From: Arion vulgaris
Lineage: Eukaryota; Mollusca; Gastropoda; Stylommatophora; Arionidae
Length of the DNA stretch: 64,000 nucleotides
Assembly: GCA_020796225.1 (NCBI GenBank)
Contig: CM036758.1
Location: 29,863,647 to 29,927,646, forward strand
Direction of reading: 5' to 3'
Shown: positions 1-12,509 of the stretch, one piece after another
How positions within the stretch are numbered: position 1 is the first letter of the stretch
Layout of the letters: each line of letters starts with the position of its first letter
Program-made: the position numbers and the translations under genes
Notes under the pieces: generated by a model
What the model saw: only the letters and a program-made list of their open reading frames with translations
The model's database searches: none
Told to the model about the DNA's origin: nothing

Positions 1-215
1 TACACAAATTGTGTGAAAGTGGTTTAATTTTTTTCTGGCAAAACACGTAATCACAAAGTAATCTCATCTATTTTGTTAATTTTTTTCTGGCGTACAACAG
101 CGTGGTTAGCACTATGGCCAGGTAAACTTTCAGCTTTGTGCCTACGCTTATCCCCTTTCGCACTCACACAGTGACACGTAGCCTATTGAATGCAGCACTG
201 GCATTAGATGTCCTA
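1..215. other. No feature seen
   Basis: AT-rich sequence with no coding frame or repeat that I recognise. Confidence 0.5.
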
Positions 216-490
216 TCTTCTTCTTCTTCTTCTTTGCGTTCGTTCATTATGGTCAATTTTAATCACTCCCTGTAACATGTTTGATCTTTGCCAAGAACGT
301 GTATACGTTGCACATTGGTTATACATTGGTTTGGTAGGCCCCTAAACACATAGTCTTCTACATGTTTAGGACACATGCATCCGATTTCAGCCAAACCTCC
401 TCAGTCGCATCTTACGACATGCGTGGCAGGTAACAGGGGCTCCATTCTTTACACCCCAAATTTGGGCCCCGGTAACCACTCGGGCGGATA
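216..490 (-). mobile_element. SINE-A copy 1
   Basis: Minus-strand copy of a ~250-bp element: a head around CCGAGTGGTTACCGGGGCCC, a middle with GCATGTCGTAAGA and AATCGGATGCA, then GGCCTACCAAACCAA, GGCAAAGATCAAACAT, CACAAAGAGTGATTAAAATT and a (GAA)n end at the left border. The head recalls the A box of class II tRNAs (GGCCGAGTGGTTAAGGC), so a tRNA-derived SINE is likely. Up to ~540 it shares extra flank with copy 3. Confidence 0.7.
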
Positions 491-775
491 TCCTATTGTT
501 GACCTCAGTCTATGTTTGCCGATCTGGATGTTGCCAAGACAGGCAAAGTTGTCCGCTGACAGGACACGCTGGTGTTTAATGTTGATGACTGGGTCGTAGT
601 ACTGCTCGCTAGTGTAGGGCTGGAACACGACCTCTGTTTTCTTGGTGTTAATGGTAAAGTCAAACATATCAAAGGCCGTTGAGAATTTGTCCATGTAGTT
701 TTGCATTTCTTTCTCAGAGTTGGTAGCGAGGGCGCAGTTATCAGCAAACAGCTTCTATTCTGCACAAGCATCAGT
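449..775 (-). mobile_element. LINE reverse-transcriptase fragment joined to SINE-A
   Basis: Minus-strand frames read NSEKEMQNYMDKFSTAFDMF, FTINTKKTEVVFQP and LSADNFACLGN, the palm segment after the YADD box of a non-LTR reverse transcriptase (KKTEV, LGS). It ends where SINE-A begins. Likely the same family as the C-terminal pieces at 20640-21185 and 53440-53850. Confidence 0.65.
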
Positions 776-844
776 TTATAAAAATCGGTATCGTTTTGTT
801 AGTTGACACCGTTCCCCATGCTTTAGACATCTACATAACAAATT

Positions 845-1065
845 ACTTGTCATTTGAGTTAAATATCATTAACTTTGTGTTGGACTTGATTTCCTTTCAT
901 CTTCTTTTGATCAGTACACTAAAAAACATCTCTTGCCTTATCTAATTTTATTTTGACATCCTTTTCTTTTCCTTCAATCTTATCGATGCAGTTGCTATGA
1001 TATACATATCCACATCTCCCAGAGATGTGTCTTCTATTGTAATCTGATTACTATTTGTTGCATTT
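845..1065 (-). mobile_element. Short LINE RT remnant
   Basis: The sequence resembles the piece at 16250-16690 (end of the RT palm, KxGxxxxDVxxRIxKAR-like), but is heavily mutated. Low support. Confidence 0.35.
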
Positions 1066-1214
1066 ATTCTCAATACATATGTCTGTTCTTTGTGTATGTT
1101 AAAAGCCGCTTATTTTTGGCATCTCTAATATTTTTATTATTCTCTTGGATATTGGAAAGGTTAAGGGAAATCAGTCATGGATTTTCCCAAAAAGTCTCCT
1201 CTAGTACTGGTAAT

Positions 1215-1480
1215 AAAACTTCTCCTTTGCGATCGCTATTTTGATGATAATACCGTCAGACGCGTTCTTAAGAGGAAGTCGACTGTTGAAGGTAGCTTAT
1301 CTCTGGTGCCATGTAGTTTTGAATGTAGAGTTCTGTTGTAGGGCCAGCATCTCTTTCTAGAGAGGACATACTGGGGACAGTATTGCATGACATATTCTGT
1401 GGTTTGATCAGCGGTACCACAGGGACACAGAGGGGATGGGGACAATCGTACGCTGTATTCAAGCTAATACGAAAACGGCA
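1215..1480 (-). mobile_element. LINE C-terminal fragment (Cys/His cluster)
   Basis: Minus-strand reading CPCGTADQTTEYVMQYCPQY followed by LHSKLHGTRDKLPSTVDFLL: the CPxC...H..CP cluster found at the C-terminus of RNase H-bearing and Jockey-like LINE ORF2 proteins. A second copy lies at 21745-21970. Confidence 0.65.
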
Positions 1481-1640
1481 TGTCGGCAACGGTCAGCGGC
1501 GAAACATCAGACGCCATCCCACTCCAGTACGGCCATCCATCGAAAACATAATATTTCGCGTGCAGAGTTTGAGAACATGAACCGGCACAAAAGACTGGAA
1601 TTGGATGGGAAATCCGAAGCCCGCTAACGACGCCAAACAA

Positions 1641-2044
1641 AGCCGCTCGCTACCATCTTGAAACCGGAAGTCAATCGTATTGGTAAATATCGGTATAAGC
1701 TGAAATTGATCAGTTCACATGTTGACATTTTTCTTTGCCATTATGATAGTCTGCCCGGAATGTTCGTTGTCTCGTACTCCGTTGATTATGCCGGTTTTGT
1801 CATCATGGACGATTGCGTTAACCTAATTTTCTCATGATTTTCAATGACATATCCGAAAAAAGATTCTTCTGACGCTGATATAGAGCTTTCTCTGTGTGCT
1901 AATCTTTTCAAGATATTATACCAACATTAGTTATGTTTAGTAGTTCATGTGTTTCTCAGCATTCTTCTATAGAAAGTCCAGAGATAATACTTTTTATTCC
2001 AATGTCTGACTTAGTCAATCAGCATATTTTTATTAGACCTTTAC
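1641..2044. other. No feature seen
   Basis: AT-rich DNA without a convincing frame or repeat. Confidence 0.4.
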
Positions 2045-2745
2045 TTACGACGTCAATGCAAGTGTTTTATTGACAACTTGAGTTTCGCTTTTCTTCTGTG
2101 TTATCGTAGCATAGCTCTTCTCAAAGACTCTGCCCTTCCGTAATTTGCTTTCCACACAACTCTGTCATCAGTAGTCCCTCATTGCTGGGATCTATAGAAA
2201 GTTTTCATTGAGGTTTTGCAGACATCTTTATATCTGAGCAGTGGTCTGCCCTGGTGCCTCTTCCTCCGGAAAGTTCACGAGAACATAATTTGTTTTTGGT
2301 AATGCGATAAGGTTTCCATTCTTCTCACATGTCCCAACCATCTTAGTCTTCTACTTGAGAAAATGTACTATGATGAAGGCAGTGTGCGTTATCTACTTCT
2401 AAAAAATTGTTTCTTTGTCGTACACCTCTGATGTTCATATCTTTGCTGCGCATCGAGGTGAAAGATGTTTAAGTTTCTGCTTGCATCTAACCATTTTTCC
2501 TTGTTTCTGAGCATATGTAATAGAACAATTACACAGGCTCGATATATTGAGTCTTCGTCGAATGCAATTTTTGTTGTCCCACGCTCGCTTTGATAGTTTG
2601 CCGAATGTAGTAGCGGCACTCCTTATACGAGCGTTGATTTCCTCGTCAAGAGAAAGGCTGGCAGTGACCGTGGACCCAAGATAGCAGAATTTTGCACTGG
2701 TGTTAGATGGTCGCCATTTAAAGTGATGTTTGATATGTTTGATAT
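2045..2745 (-). mobile_element. Degraded LINE 3' region
   Basis: Minus-strand frames, broken several times, read STVTASLSLDEEINARIR, AATTFGKLSKRAWDN, then FHLDAQQRYEHQ. This is the connection region after the RT palm of a non-LTR element (LGSTVT...IN.RI..A...F..L). It seems to be the same family as 449-775 and 20640-21185. Confidence 0.55.
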
Positions 2746-3669
2746 TTTAAAGTGATATTTTTATTACTAACTGAAGAACTCTCATTCTTACTTCCACCGA
2801 CAATGTTTTCTTGCATAAAATGAATTCATTCTGGAAAACGAATGTTTCCATAAGTTATCGTAATTTCCGTACAACATCTACCATCTGATGTTATCAGAGA
2901 TGCAATTTTTGTTAAACTGGTGTTTATCTTAGCGACATCCAACTTACCATGATGATGCTAGTCCATCAATGGGTGATGATGACAACGCACATTTTCATCC
3001 AAGGGAATGTAGTTGCATTGTTTGTCTGTGTGTGCGTAGATGACAAGTGAGCCCTTACAATGATAGCACATTTGTGGAATACGCCTATATTTTTATGGAG
3101 ATTACTATAACTTTCGTCTTCTTGCTAATCGTTATTAGGACTTTATTGTTGACTTCTATCACTGCCAGTTTAACTATTTCTTGGAGATCAATGTAATTAT
3201 TTTGTTATAAAGGCAGTGTCGTCAAAATATCTCAATTTTTAAATAAATATGCTTCTTCTTTTGTCGTCACACTGCTGCCGGTGTTGTCAGTGTCGTGGTT
3301 TCGGTTTTGTCTTGCGCTGTTTGGGTGATTGTTATTTTTGCTCTTTGACAGGATTCTGCTATGCCATCTAACCATCTTTCTCTCGTCTTCTTTTCTGATG
3401 TATAAATCAGAATACATATACAAAACACGAAGTATAACATCACTGGACAGATGCGAGAATGTTCAACTGAAAGACCTTTATCAAGCAAGAGAACACAAGA
3501 AAAAATGCATACATTAAATTGTTTACCAAATCTTGCATGAAACTTTTATTTGCGATAAATGTAATTACGCTTGCATGCAGTCCCATGTATTCAAGAATAT
3601 TTTAATAAGTGTACTTTCTTCTCGCTGACGTTTTAAACAACGCTTTATTGGAAAGGATCTTTTTTCTAT
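2746..3669. other. No feature seen
   Basis: About 0.9 kb of AT-rich DNA with only short chance frames; possibly old repeat debris. Confidence 0.4.
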
Positions 3670-6600
3670 CAAATATCAATCTTGTATCTGTGGCATAGTA
3701 AATGTAGTAGTCTATTGTGTCAATCTTGTATCTGTGGTCATAGTGAATGCAGTAGTCTATTGTGTCAATCTTGTATCTGTGGTCATAGTAAATGCAGTAG
3801 TCTATTGTGTCAATCTTGTATCTGTGGCATAGTAAATGTAGTAGTCTATTGTGTCAATCTTGTATCTGTGGCATAGTAAATGTAGTAGTCTATTGTGTCA
3901 ATCTTGTATCTGTGGTCATAGTAAATGCAGTAGTCTATTGTGTCAATCTTTATCTGTGGTCATAGTAATGCAGTAGTCTATTGTGTCAATCTTGTATCTG
4001 TGGTCATAGTAAATGTAGTAGTCTATTGTGTCAATCTTGTATCTGTGGTCATAGTGAATGTAGTAGTCTATTGTGTCAATCTTGTATCTGTGGTCATAGT
4101 GAATGCAGTAGTCTATTGTGTCAATCTTGTATCTGTGGCATAGTGAATGCAGTAGTCTATTGTGTCAATCTTGTATCTGTGGCATAGTAAATGTAGTAGT
4201 CTATTGTGTCAATCTTGTATCTGTGGTCATAGTAAATGCAGTAGTCTATTGTGTCAATCTTATATCTGTGGCATAGTGAATGCAGTAGTCTATTGTGTCA
4301 ATCTTGTATCTGTGGTCATAGTAAATGTAGTAGTCTATTGTGTCAATCTTGTATCTGTGGTCATAGTAAATGTAGTAGTCTATTGTGTCAATCTTGTATC
4401 TGTGGTCATAGTAAATGTAGTAGTCTATTGTGTCAATCTTATATCTGTGGTCATAGTAAATGCAGTAGTCTATTGTGTCAATCTTGTATCTGTGGTCATA
4501 GTAAATGTAGTAGTCTATTGTGTCAATCATATATCTGTGGCATAGTGAATGCAGTAGTCTATTGTGTCAATCTTGTATCTGTGGTCATAGTAAATGTAGT
4601 AGTCTATTGTGTCAATCTTGTATCTGTGGTCATAGTGAATGCAGTAGTCTATTGTGTCAATCTTGTATCTGTGGTCATAGTAAATGCAGTAGTCTATTGT
4701 GTCAATCATATATCTGTGGCATAGTGAATGCAGTAGTCTATTGTGTCAATCTTATATCTGTGGTCATAGTAAATGTAGTAGTCTATTGTGTCAATCTTGT
4801 ATCTGTGGCATAGTAAATGTAGTAGTCTATTGTGTCAATCTTGTATCAGTTGATGGGTTCATCATAGCAGACATGAATGACTCAGTAGGTCCACTAGTTC
4901 TGTTGATAATCAATCTTTGATATTTATCTGTGTGTCGTGTAAATGACACCATCTTTTCAATCTGATTAGAGTGTCAAGCCTACTCTCTGTGGTCATCGTA
5001 AGAATGTCACGTCTTGCAGCCTCATATGTAGTGGTCGTCATTCATTACTAATCTGTGGCATAGTGATGATCAGTCTGTCATACTGTGCATCACATCCTGT
5101 TGACTCTCAGTGCCTGGTCACTAGTAAGAGTAATTGTAGATAACAGTTCACACCGACCAACTAGTAAGCTTGTGCATAGCCCCCTGCTCATATTTCCTCC
5201 TGGTGTCTGTGGCAATATAACCATGTGTAACCGCACTGTATCATTATGTGTCATCAAGAGCTCACTCTACGTAGCGTGATGTATTTTGTGCAGTTTTCTA
5301 AGATGTACGTAAGCAGTCATTGTCAGTCAATCTTGTATCTGTGGCATAGTGAATGTAGTAGTCTATTGTGTCAATCTTGTATCTGTGGTCATAGTAAATG
5401 TAGTAGTCTATTGTGTCAATCTTGTATCTGTGGTCATAGTGAATGCAGTAGTCTATTGTGTCAATCTTGTATCTGTGGTCATAGTGAATGTAGTAGTCTA
5501 TTGTGTCAATCTTGTATCTGGGATAGTGAATGCAGTAGTCTATTGTGTCAATCTTGTATCTGTGGTCATAGTAAGTAGTAGTCATTGTGTCAATCTTGTA
5601 TCTGTGGTCACAGTGAATGCAGTAGTCTATTGTGTCAATCTTGTATCTGTGGTCATAGTAAATGTAGTAGTCTATTGTGTCAATCTTGTATCTGTGGCAT
5701 AGTGAATGAAGTAGTCTATTGTGTCAATCTTGTATCTGTGGCATAGTGAATGCAGTAGTCTATTGTGTCAATCTTGTATCTGTGGTCATAGTGAATGCAG
5801 TAGTCTATTGTGTCAATCTTGTATCTGTGGTCATAGTGAATGCAGTAGTCTATTGTGTCAATCTTGTATCTGTGGTCATAGTAAATGTAGTAGTCTATTG
5901 TGTCAATCATATATCTGTGGCATAGTGAATGCAGTAGTCTATTGTGTCAATCTTGTATCTGTGGTCATAGATGAGTAGTCTATTGTGCAATCTTGTATCT
6001 GTGGTCATAGGAATGGTAGCTATTGTCAATCTTGTATCTGTGGTCATAGTAAATGTAGTAGTCTATTGTGTCAATCTTGTATCTGTGGCATAGTAAATGT
6101 AGTAGTCTATTGTGTCAATCTTGTATCTGTGGTCATAGTAAATGTAGTAGTCTATTGTGTCAATCTTGTATCTGTGGCATAGTAAATGTAGTAGTCTATT
6201 GTGTCAATCTTGTATCTGTGGTCATAGTAAATGCAGTAGTCTATTGTGTCAATCTTGTATCTGTGGTCATAGTAAATGAAGTAGTCTATTGTGTAACTTG
6301 TATCGTCATAGTGAATGCAGTAGTCATTGTCAATCTTGTATCTGTGGCATAGTAAATGTAGTAGTCTATTGTGTCAATCTTGTATCTGTGGTCATAGTGA
6401 ATGCAGTAGTCTATTGTGTCAATCTTGTATCTGTGGTCATAGTAAATGTAGTAGTCTATTGTGTCAATCTTTTATCTGTGGTCATAGTAAATGTAGTAGT
6501 CTATTGTGTCAATCTTGTATCTGTGGTCATAGTGAATGAAGTAGTCTATTGTGTCAATCTTGTATCTGTGGCATAGTGAATGAAGTAGTCTATTGTGTCA

Positions 6601-8969
6601 ATCTTGTATCTGTGGTCATAGTAAATGTAGTAGTCTATTGTGTCAATCTTATATCTGTGGCATAGTGAATGCAGTAGTCTTGTGTAATCTTGTATCTGTG
6701 GCATAAAGTCATTGTCAATCTATACTGTGGTCATAGTGAATGCAGTAGTCTATTGTGTCAATCTTGTATCTGTGGTCATAGTAAATGTAGTAGTCTATTG
6801 TGTCAATCTTGTATCTGTGGCATAGTGAATGTAGTAGTCTATTGTGTCAATCTTGTATCTGTGGTCATAGTAAATGTAGTAGTCTATTGTGTCAATCTTG
6901 TATCTGTGGTCATAGTAAATGAAGTAGTCTATTGTGTCAATCTTGTATCTGTGGTCATAGTGAATGTAGTAGTCTATTGTGTCAATCTTGTATCTGTGGT
7001 CATAGTAAATGTAGTAGTCTATTGTGTCAATCTTGTATCTGTGGTCATAGTGAATGTAGTAGTCTATTGTGTCAATCTTGTATCTGTGGCATAGTGAATG
7101 CAGTAGTCTATTGTGTCAATCTTGTATCTGTGGCATAGTGAATGAAGTAGTCTATTGTGTCAATCTTGTATCTGTGGTCATAGTAAATGTAGTAGTCTAT
7201 TGTGTCAATCTTGTATCTGTGGCATAGTGAATGCAGTAGTCTATTGTGTCAATCTTTTATCTGTGGTCATAGTAAATGTAGTAGTCTATTGTGTCAATCT
7301 TGTATCTGTGGTCATAGTGAATGCAGTAGTCTATTGTGTCAATCTTGTATCTGTGGCATAGTGAATGCAGTAGTCTATTGTGTCAATCTTGTATCTGTGG
7401 TCATAGTGAATGCAGTAGTCTATTGTGTCAATCTTGTATCTGTGGCATAGTGAATGCAGTAGTCTATTGTGTCAATCTTGTATCTGTGGTCATAGTAAAT
7501 GTAGTAGTCTATTGTGTCAATCTTGTATCTGTGGCATAGTGAATGCAGTAGTCTATTGTGTCAATCTTGTATCTGTGGTCATAGTGAATGCAGTAGTCTA
7601 TTGTGTCAATCTTGTATCTGTGGCATAGTGAATGCAGTAGTCTATTGTGTCAATCTTGTATCTGTGGTCATAGTGAATGCAGTAGTCTATTGTGTCAATC
7701 TTGTATCTGTGGCATAGTGAATGCAGTAGTCTATTGTGTCAATCTTATATCTGTGGCATAGTAAATGTAGTAGTCTATTGTGTCAATCTTGTATCTGTGG
7801 CATAGTGAATGCAGTAGTCTATTGTGTCAATCTTGTATCTGTGGTCATAGTAAATGTAGTAGTCTATTGTGTCAATCTTGTATCTGTGGCATAGTGAATA
7901 GTAGTCATTGTGTCAATCTTGTATCTGTGGCATAGTAATGGTAGTCTATTGTGTCAATCTTGTATCTGTGGTCATAGTAAATGTAGTAGTCTATTGTGTC
8001 AATCTTGTATCTGTGGCATAGTGAATGCAGTAGTCTATTGTGTCAATCTTGTATCTGTGGTCATAGTAAATGTAGTAGTCTATTGTGTCAATCTTGTATC
8101 TGTGGCATAGTGAATGCAGTAGTCTATTGTGTCAATCTTGTATCTGTGGCATAGTGAATGCAGTAGTCTATTGTGTCAATCTTGTATCTGTGGCATAGTA
8201 AATGCAGTAGTCTATTGTGTCAATCTTGTATCTGTGGTCATAGTGAATGCAGTAGTCTATTGTGTCAATCTTGTATCTGTGGTCATAGTAAATGAAGTAG
8301 TCTATTGTGTCAATCTTGTATCTGTGGCATAGTGAATGCAGTAGTCTATTGTGTCAATCTTGTATCTGTGGTCATAGTAAATGTAGTAGTCTATTGTGTC
8401 AATCTTGTATCTGTGGATGGAATGCAGTAGATGTCAATCTGTACTGTGTCAATATTAGTAGTCTAGTAATCTTGTATCTGTGGCATAGTGAATGCAGTAG
8501 TCTATTGTGTCAATCTTTTATCTGTGGTCATAGTAAATGTAGTAGTCTATTGTGTCAATCTTGTATCTGTGGTCATAGTAAATGTAGTAGTATTGTGTCA
8601 ATCTATATCGTGATAGTGAATGGTAGTCTATTGTGTCAATCTTGTATCTGTGGCATAGTAATGAGTAGTCTATTGTGTCAATCTTATATCTGTGGTCATA
8701 GTAAATGCAGTAGTCTATTGTGTCAATCTTGTATCTGTGGCATAGTAAATGTAGTAGTCTATTGTGTCAATCTTATATCTGTGGCATAGTGAATGCAGTA
8801 GTCTATTGTGTCAATCTTGTATCTGTGCATGGTTTATAGTAAGAATGTAGTAGTCTATTGTGTCAACATCTTGTATCTGTGGTCAGTAGTGAAGAATGCA
8901 GTAGTCTATTGTGTCAATCTTATATCTGTGGCATAGTGAATGTAGTAGTCTATTGTGTCAATCTTGTAT
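3670..8969. repeat. 44/45-bp minisatellite, main block
   Basis: Tandem units of 45 bp (with GGTCATAG) or 44 bp (with GGCATAG); other variable sites are AGTAAATG/AGTGAATG and TGTAG/TGCAG, with core GTGTCAATCTTGTATCTGTG. Roughly 105-110 copies here, interrupted at 4848-5323 by a degraded LINE copy. 45 bp is a multiple of three and has few stops, so it yields long meaningless frames on both strands. Units with many small deletions cluster near 5985-6030, 6290-6330, 6675-6730, 8400-8470 and 8590-8640. Confidence 0.97.
4848..5323 (-). mobile_element. Degraded third copy of the RNase H LINE insert
   Basis: The order of short matches to the copies at 8970-9757 and 10850-11632 is kept: AATCAATCTTTGATATTTA, CAATCTGATTAGAGTG, AAGAATGTCAC, AGAGTAATTGTAGAT, GCATAGCCCCCTG, TTTCCTCCTG, GTATCATTATGTGTCAT. 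Many short deletions lie between them, and it is ~300 bases shorter. No frame is left open. Confidence 0.7.
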
Positions 8970-9757
8970 CAGTTATCAGTTATATGAGGACTATCATCAT
9001 AGCACTCGGACATGTCCATAGGTGCTCCAATCTCCGCCTCAGCAAATCCAGCAGCGTCCAGCGACCTAACACACCAGTTCGATGTTGATTAATCAATCTC
9101 TTTGCATATTTAGTATGTCGTTCTTTTCGGCTGCACCAATATTGACACCCATCTCTTTCAATCTGGTTAGCGAGTGGGATTCACAGCCCTGAAACTCCTC
9201 TGTTCGGAAAGACTCTCTCAATGCGTGAAGAATGTCACTTGATCCATTGCAGCTCCTCTGATATTGTAGCTAAGCCAGCCAATCTATCAGCTCATTCATT
9301 ACCCCTAACTCCTGCGTGCCCAGGGACAAAAATAAAGGTGATTTCTCTGATCATTGTCTGTACCAGTACCTCCACCCAGTTCGTCTCACCATACTTGATT
9401 CGACTTTACGAATCATGCTCATGGAGTCACTGAGTATAAAACACGAGAGTAATTGTGAGATGCCAACCAGTTCACCACCTCCGTAACCACCCGAACCTCC
9501 ATTGTCAAGCTACTTGTGGTTGTTGCATAGGCCCCACTGGCCTCTCTTATTATTTTTCCTCCTGACCGTGCTGAAAAAGCCCACACACAGCGTTGTTGAC
9601 GAATGACTGAACCATCGGTGTAAATAACCACATCTGTATCATTGATGATGTCATTCAAGAGAGCCTCCACCTCTACGTTTAGCAGTGATAGATTATTTTG
9701 TTCGCAGTTTTCTTAATAGATGTAATAACGGTGAAAGCAGTCGGAAGTGAGGCACAG
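8970..9757 (-). mobile_element. 5'-truncated LINE (RNase H to 3' end), copy A inside minisatellite
   Basis: Minus-strand frame: VVIYTDGSV (first RNase H Asp), WAFSARSGG, TTTSSLTMEV (Glu of the second motif), then a broken frame with the C-terminal half of RNase H and the 3' end near 8970. The 5' truncation is at TVPQFPTAF-equivalent sequence, directly joined to minisatellite at 9757. Near-identical to copy B at 10850-11632, including both junctions at the upstream side. Confidence 0.85.
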
Positions 9758-10849
9758 TCAATCTTGTATCTGTGGCATAGTGAATGTAGTAGTCTATTGT
9801 GTCAATCTTGTATCTGTGGCATAGTGAATGCAGTAGTCTATTGTGTCAATCTTGTATCTGTGGCATAGTGAATGCAGTAGTCTATTGTGTCAATCTTGTA
9901 TCTGTGGTCATAGTAAATGTAGTAGTCTATTGTGTCAATCTTGTATCTGTGGCATAGTAAGATGTCAGTAAGTTCTATTGTGTCAATTCTTGTATCTGTG
10001 GCATAGTGAATGCAGTAGTCTATTGTGTCAATCTTGTATCTGTGGTCATAGTGAATGCAGTAGTCTATTGTGTCAATCTTTTATCTGTGGTCATAGTGAA
10101 TGCAGTAGTCTATTGTGTCAATCTTGTATCTGTGGCAAGTGAAGTAGAAATGTAACGTATCTGGTCTTCAATCTATTGTGTCAATCTTGTATCTGTGGCG
10201 AGCAGCTATGCAATCTGTACGGGATAGAATGCATATTATGTTCAATCTTGTATCTGTGGTCATAGTAAATGTAGTAGTCTATTGTGTCAATCTTGTATCG
10301 TGACAGTGATGGTAGTCATTGTGAATCTTGTATTTTGGCTGAAGTAAGTCTATTGTGTCAATCTTGTATCTGTGGTCATAGTGAATGCAGTAGCTATTGA
10401 ATTTTCGGAAGTGAGGAGTCTTGTGTCAATCTTGTATCTGTGGTCATAGTAATGCAGTAGTCTATTGTGTCAATCTTGTATCTGTGGTCATAGTAAATGT
10501 AGTAGTCTATTGTGTCAATCTTATATCTGTGGCATAGTGAATGCAGTAGTCTATTGTGTCAATCTTGTATCTGTGGTCATAGTAAATGTAGTAGTCTATT
10601 GTGTCAATCATATATCTGTGGCATAGTGAATGCAGTAGTCTATTGTGTCAATCTTGTATCTGTGGTCATAGTAAATGTAGTAGTCTATTGTGTCAATCAT
10701 ATATCTGTGGCATAGTGAATGGTAGTCATGTAATCTATGTGGTGATCAAGTCTATGTAATTTATCTGTGGCATAGTTGAGATGTCAATTTGTACTGGGCA
10801 TAGTTGTAGTCGTCAATCTTGCTGTCATAGTGATGCGTAGTCTATCAGT
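9758..10849. repeat. 44/45-bp minisatellite, second block
   Basis: Same unit as at 3670-8969, about 24 copies. Stretches 10130-10420 and 10710-10850 are eroded by many small deletions and insertions compared with the regular units. Confidence 0.93.
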
Positions 10850-11632
10850 TATCAGTATGAGGACTATCATCATAGCACTGGACATGTCCATAGGTGCTCC
10901 AATCTCCGCCTCAGCAAATCCAGCAGCGTCCAGCGACCTAACACACCAGTTCGATGTTGATTAATCAATCTCTTTGCATATTTAGTATGTCGTTCTTTTC
11001 GGCTGCACCAATATTGACACCCATCTCTTTCAATCTGGTTAGCGAGTGGGATTCACAGCCCTGAAACTCCTCTGTTCGGAAAGACTCTCTCATGCGTGAA
11101 GAATGTCACTTCGATCCATTGCAGCTCCTCTGATATTGTAGCTAAGCCAGCCAATCTATCAGCTCATTCATTACCCCTAACTCCTGCGTGCCCAGGGACA
11201 AAATAAAGGTGATTTCTCTGATCATTGTCTGTACCAGTACCTCCACCAGTTGCGTCTCACCATACCTGATTCGACTTACGAATCATGCTCATGGAGTCAC
11301 TGAGTATAAAACACGAGAGTAATTGTGAGATGCCAACCAGTTCACCACCTCCGTAACCGCCTGAACCTCCATTGTCAAGCTACTTGTGGTTGTTGCATAG
11401 GCCCCACTGGCCTCTCTTATTATTTTTCCTCCTGACCGTGCTGAAAAAGCCCACACACAGCGTTGTTGACGAATGACTGAACCATCGGTGTAAATAACCA
11501 CATCTCTTTCATTGATGATGTCATTCAAGAGAGCCTCCACCTCTACGTTTAGCAGTGATAGATTATTTTGTTCGCAGTTTTTCTTAATAGATGTAATAAC
11601 GGTGAAAGCAGTCGGAAATTGAGGCACAGTCA
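10850..11632 (-). mobile_element. 5'-truncated LINE (RNase H to 3' end), copy B inside minisatellite
   Basis: The frame 11289-11633 reads [71 protein letters not shown]. This is the RNase H domain of an I-like non-LTR ORF2, more intact than copy A (fewer indels). The left end carries the LINE 3' end. Its upstream break point is the same base as in copy A. Confidence 0.87.
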
Positions 11633-11985
11633 ATCTTGTATCTGTGGCATAGTGAATGTAGTAGTCTATTGTGTCAATCTTGTATCTGTGGCATAGTGAA
11701 TGCAGTAGTCTATTGTGTCAATCTTGTATCTGTGGCATAGTGAATGCAGTAGTCTATTGTGTCAATCTTGTATCTGTGGCATAGTGAATGCAGTAGTCTA
11801 TTGTGTCAATCTTGTATCTGTGGCATAGTGAGTGCAGTAGTCTATTGTGTCAATCTTGTATCTGTGGCATAATGAATGTAGGGATCATTTGTGTAAATCT
11901 TGTATATGTGATGTCTTAAACCATCCTGTTTGTCTTGTATCTGTTGTATAATTGGTGCCGTAGTCTGTTGTGTTTTGCACACAGT
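11633..11985. repeat. 44/45-bp minisatellite, last block with decayed end
   Basis: About six regular units to ~11880, then decayed units in which TTGTATCTGT and AGTCTGTTGTGTTT are still visible to ~11980. Confidence 0.88.
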
Positions 11986-12227
11986 TGAAAACGAGACCTG
12001 GTTTCCTAATAAAACTGTTGACATTCATCAGTATGAGATATTATATGCTGCTCATGTTGTTTACACACTTTCACAGACAAGATGCTCGCTCTAATAACTA
12101 TTTCCACATTTAAAAATATTATCATGTTATTTTTATTCTTAGTAATATCTTATGTCATAAGTTTGTAGCTTCCTTTTCTTGAATTTTGTAATGGTCTGGT
12201 ATCCATTGGATTCTACTCGTTTTATAA
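11986..12227. other. No feature seen
   Basis: AT-rich spacer between the minisatellite and SINE-D. Confidence 0.4.
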
Positions 12228-12440
12228 CAATGAATCGCCCGCCTGCCCAGCATGTTCGTAGCGAGTTGGACGACGGGTGACAAGCCCCCTGTGAGTGCGG
12301 TTCAATTCGCAGGATGGCAGAAAAGCCACAGGTTCTCCTGATTTATGGTGTTTGTGGCACCGAACCGAAGGGTTATGATGTCCATGGCACCGAGCCGAAG
12401 AGCTGAAAGCTCATGTGCTTCTGGATCGGAAAAACAAAAA
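12228..12440 (+). mobile_element. SINE-D copy 1
   Basis: Starts GCCCGCCTGCCCAGC; a B box-like GGTTCAATTC follows 70-75 bases in, then GATGGCAGAAAAGCCACAG, GTTTGTGGCACCGAACCGA, TGTCCATGGCACCGAGCCGA, GCTTCTGGATC and an A-rich tail. The same order occurs at 63105-63290. A tRNA-headed SINE is the best reading. Confidence 0.7.
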
Positions 12441-12509
12441 AACAACGAATACCAAAATAAGTATATATTTCTCATTTAATTACGCAAGTACTTTTTCGCT
12501 GTTATCAGA

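Noticed and set aside
3682..8789. Many open frames of 60-160 codons with CQSCICGHS- or VVYCVNLVSV-type repeats
   Set aside because: They exist in several frames and on both strands because the 45-bp unit is a multiple of three and poor in stops; the 44-bp units break them. They are products of the minisatellite, not genes.
3670..11900. CRISPR-like array
   Set aside because: Units are contiguous tandem copies without unique spacers, and the DNA is animal nuclear DNA with introns.
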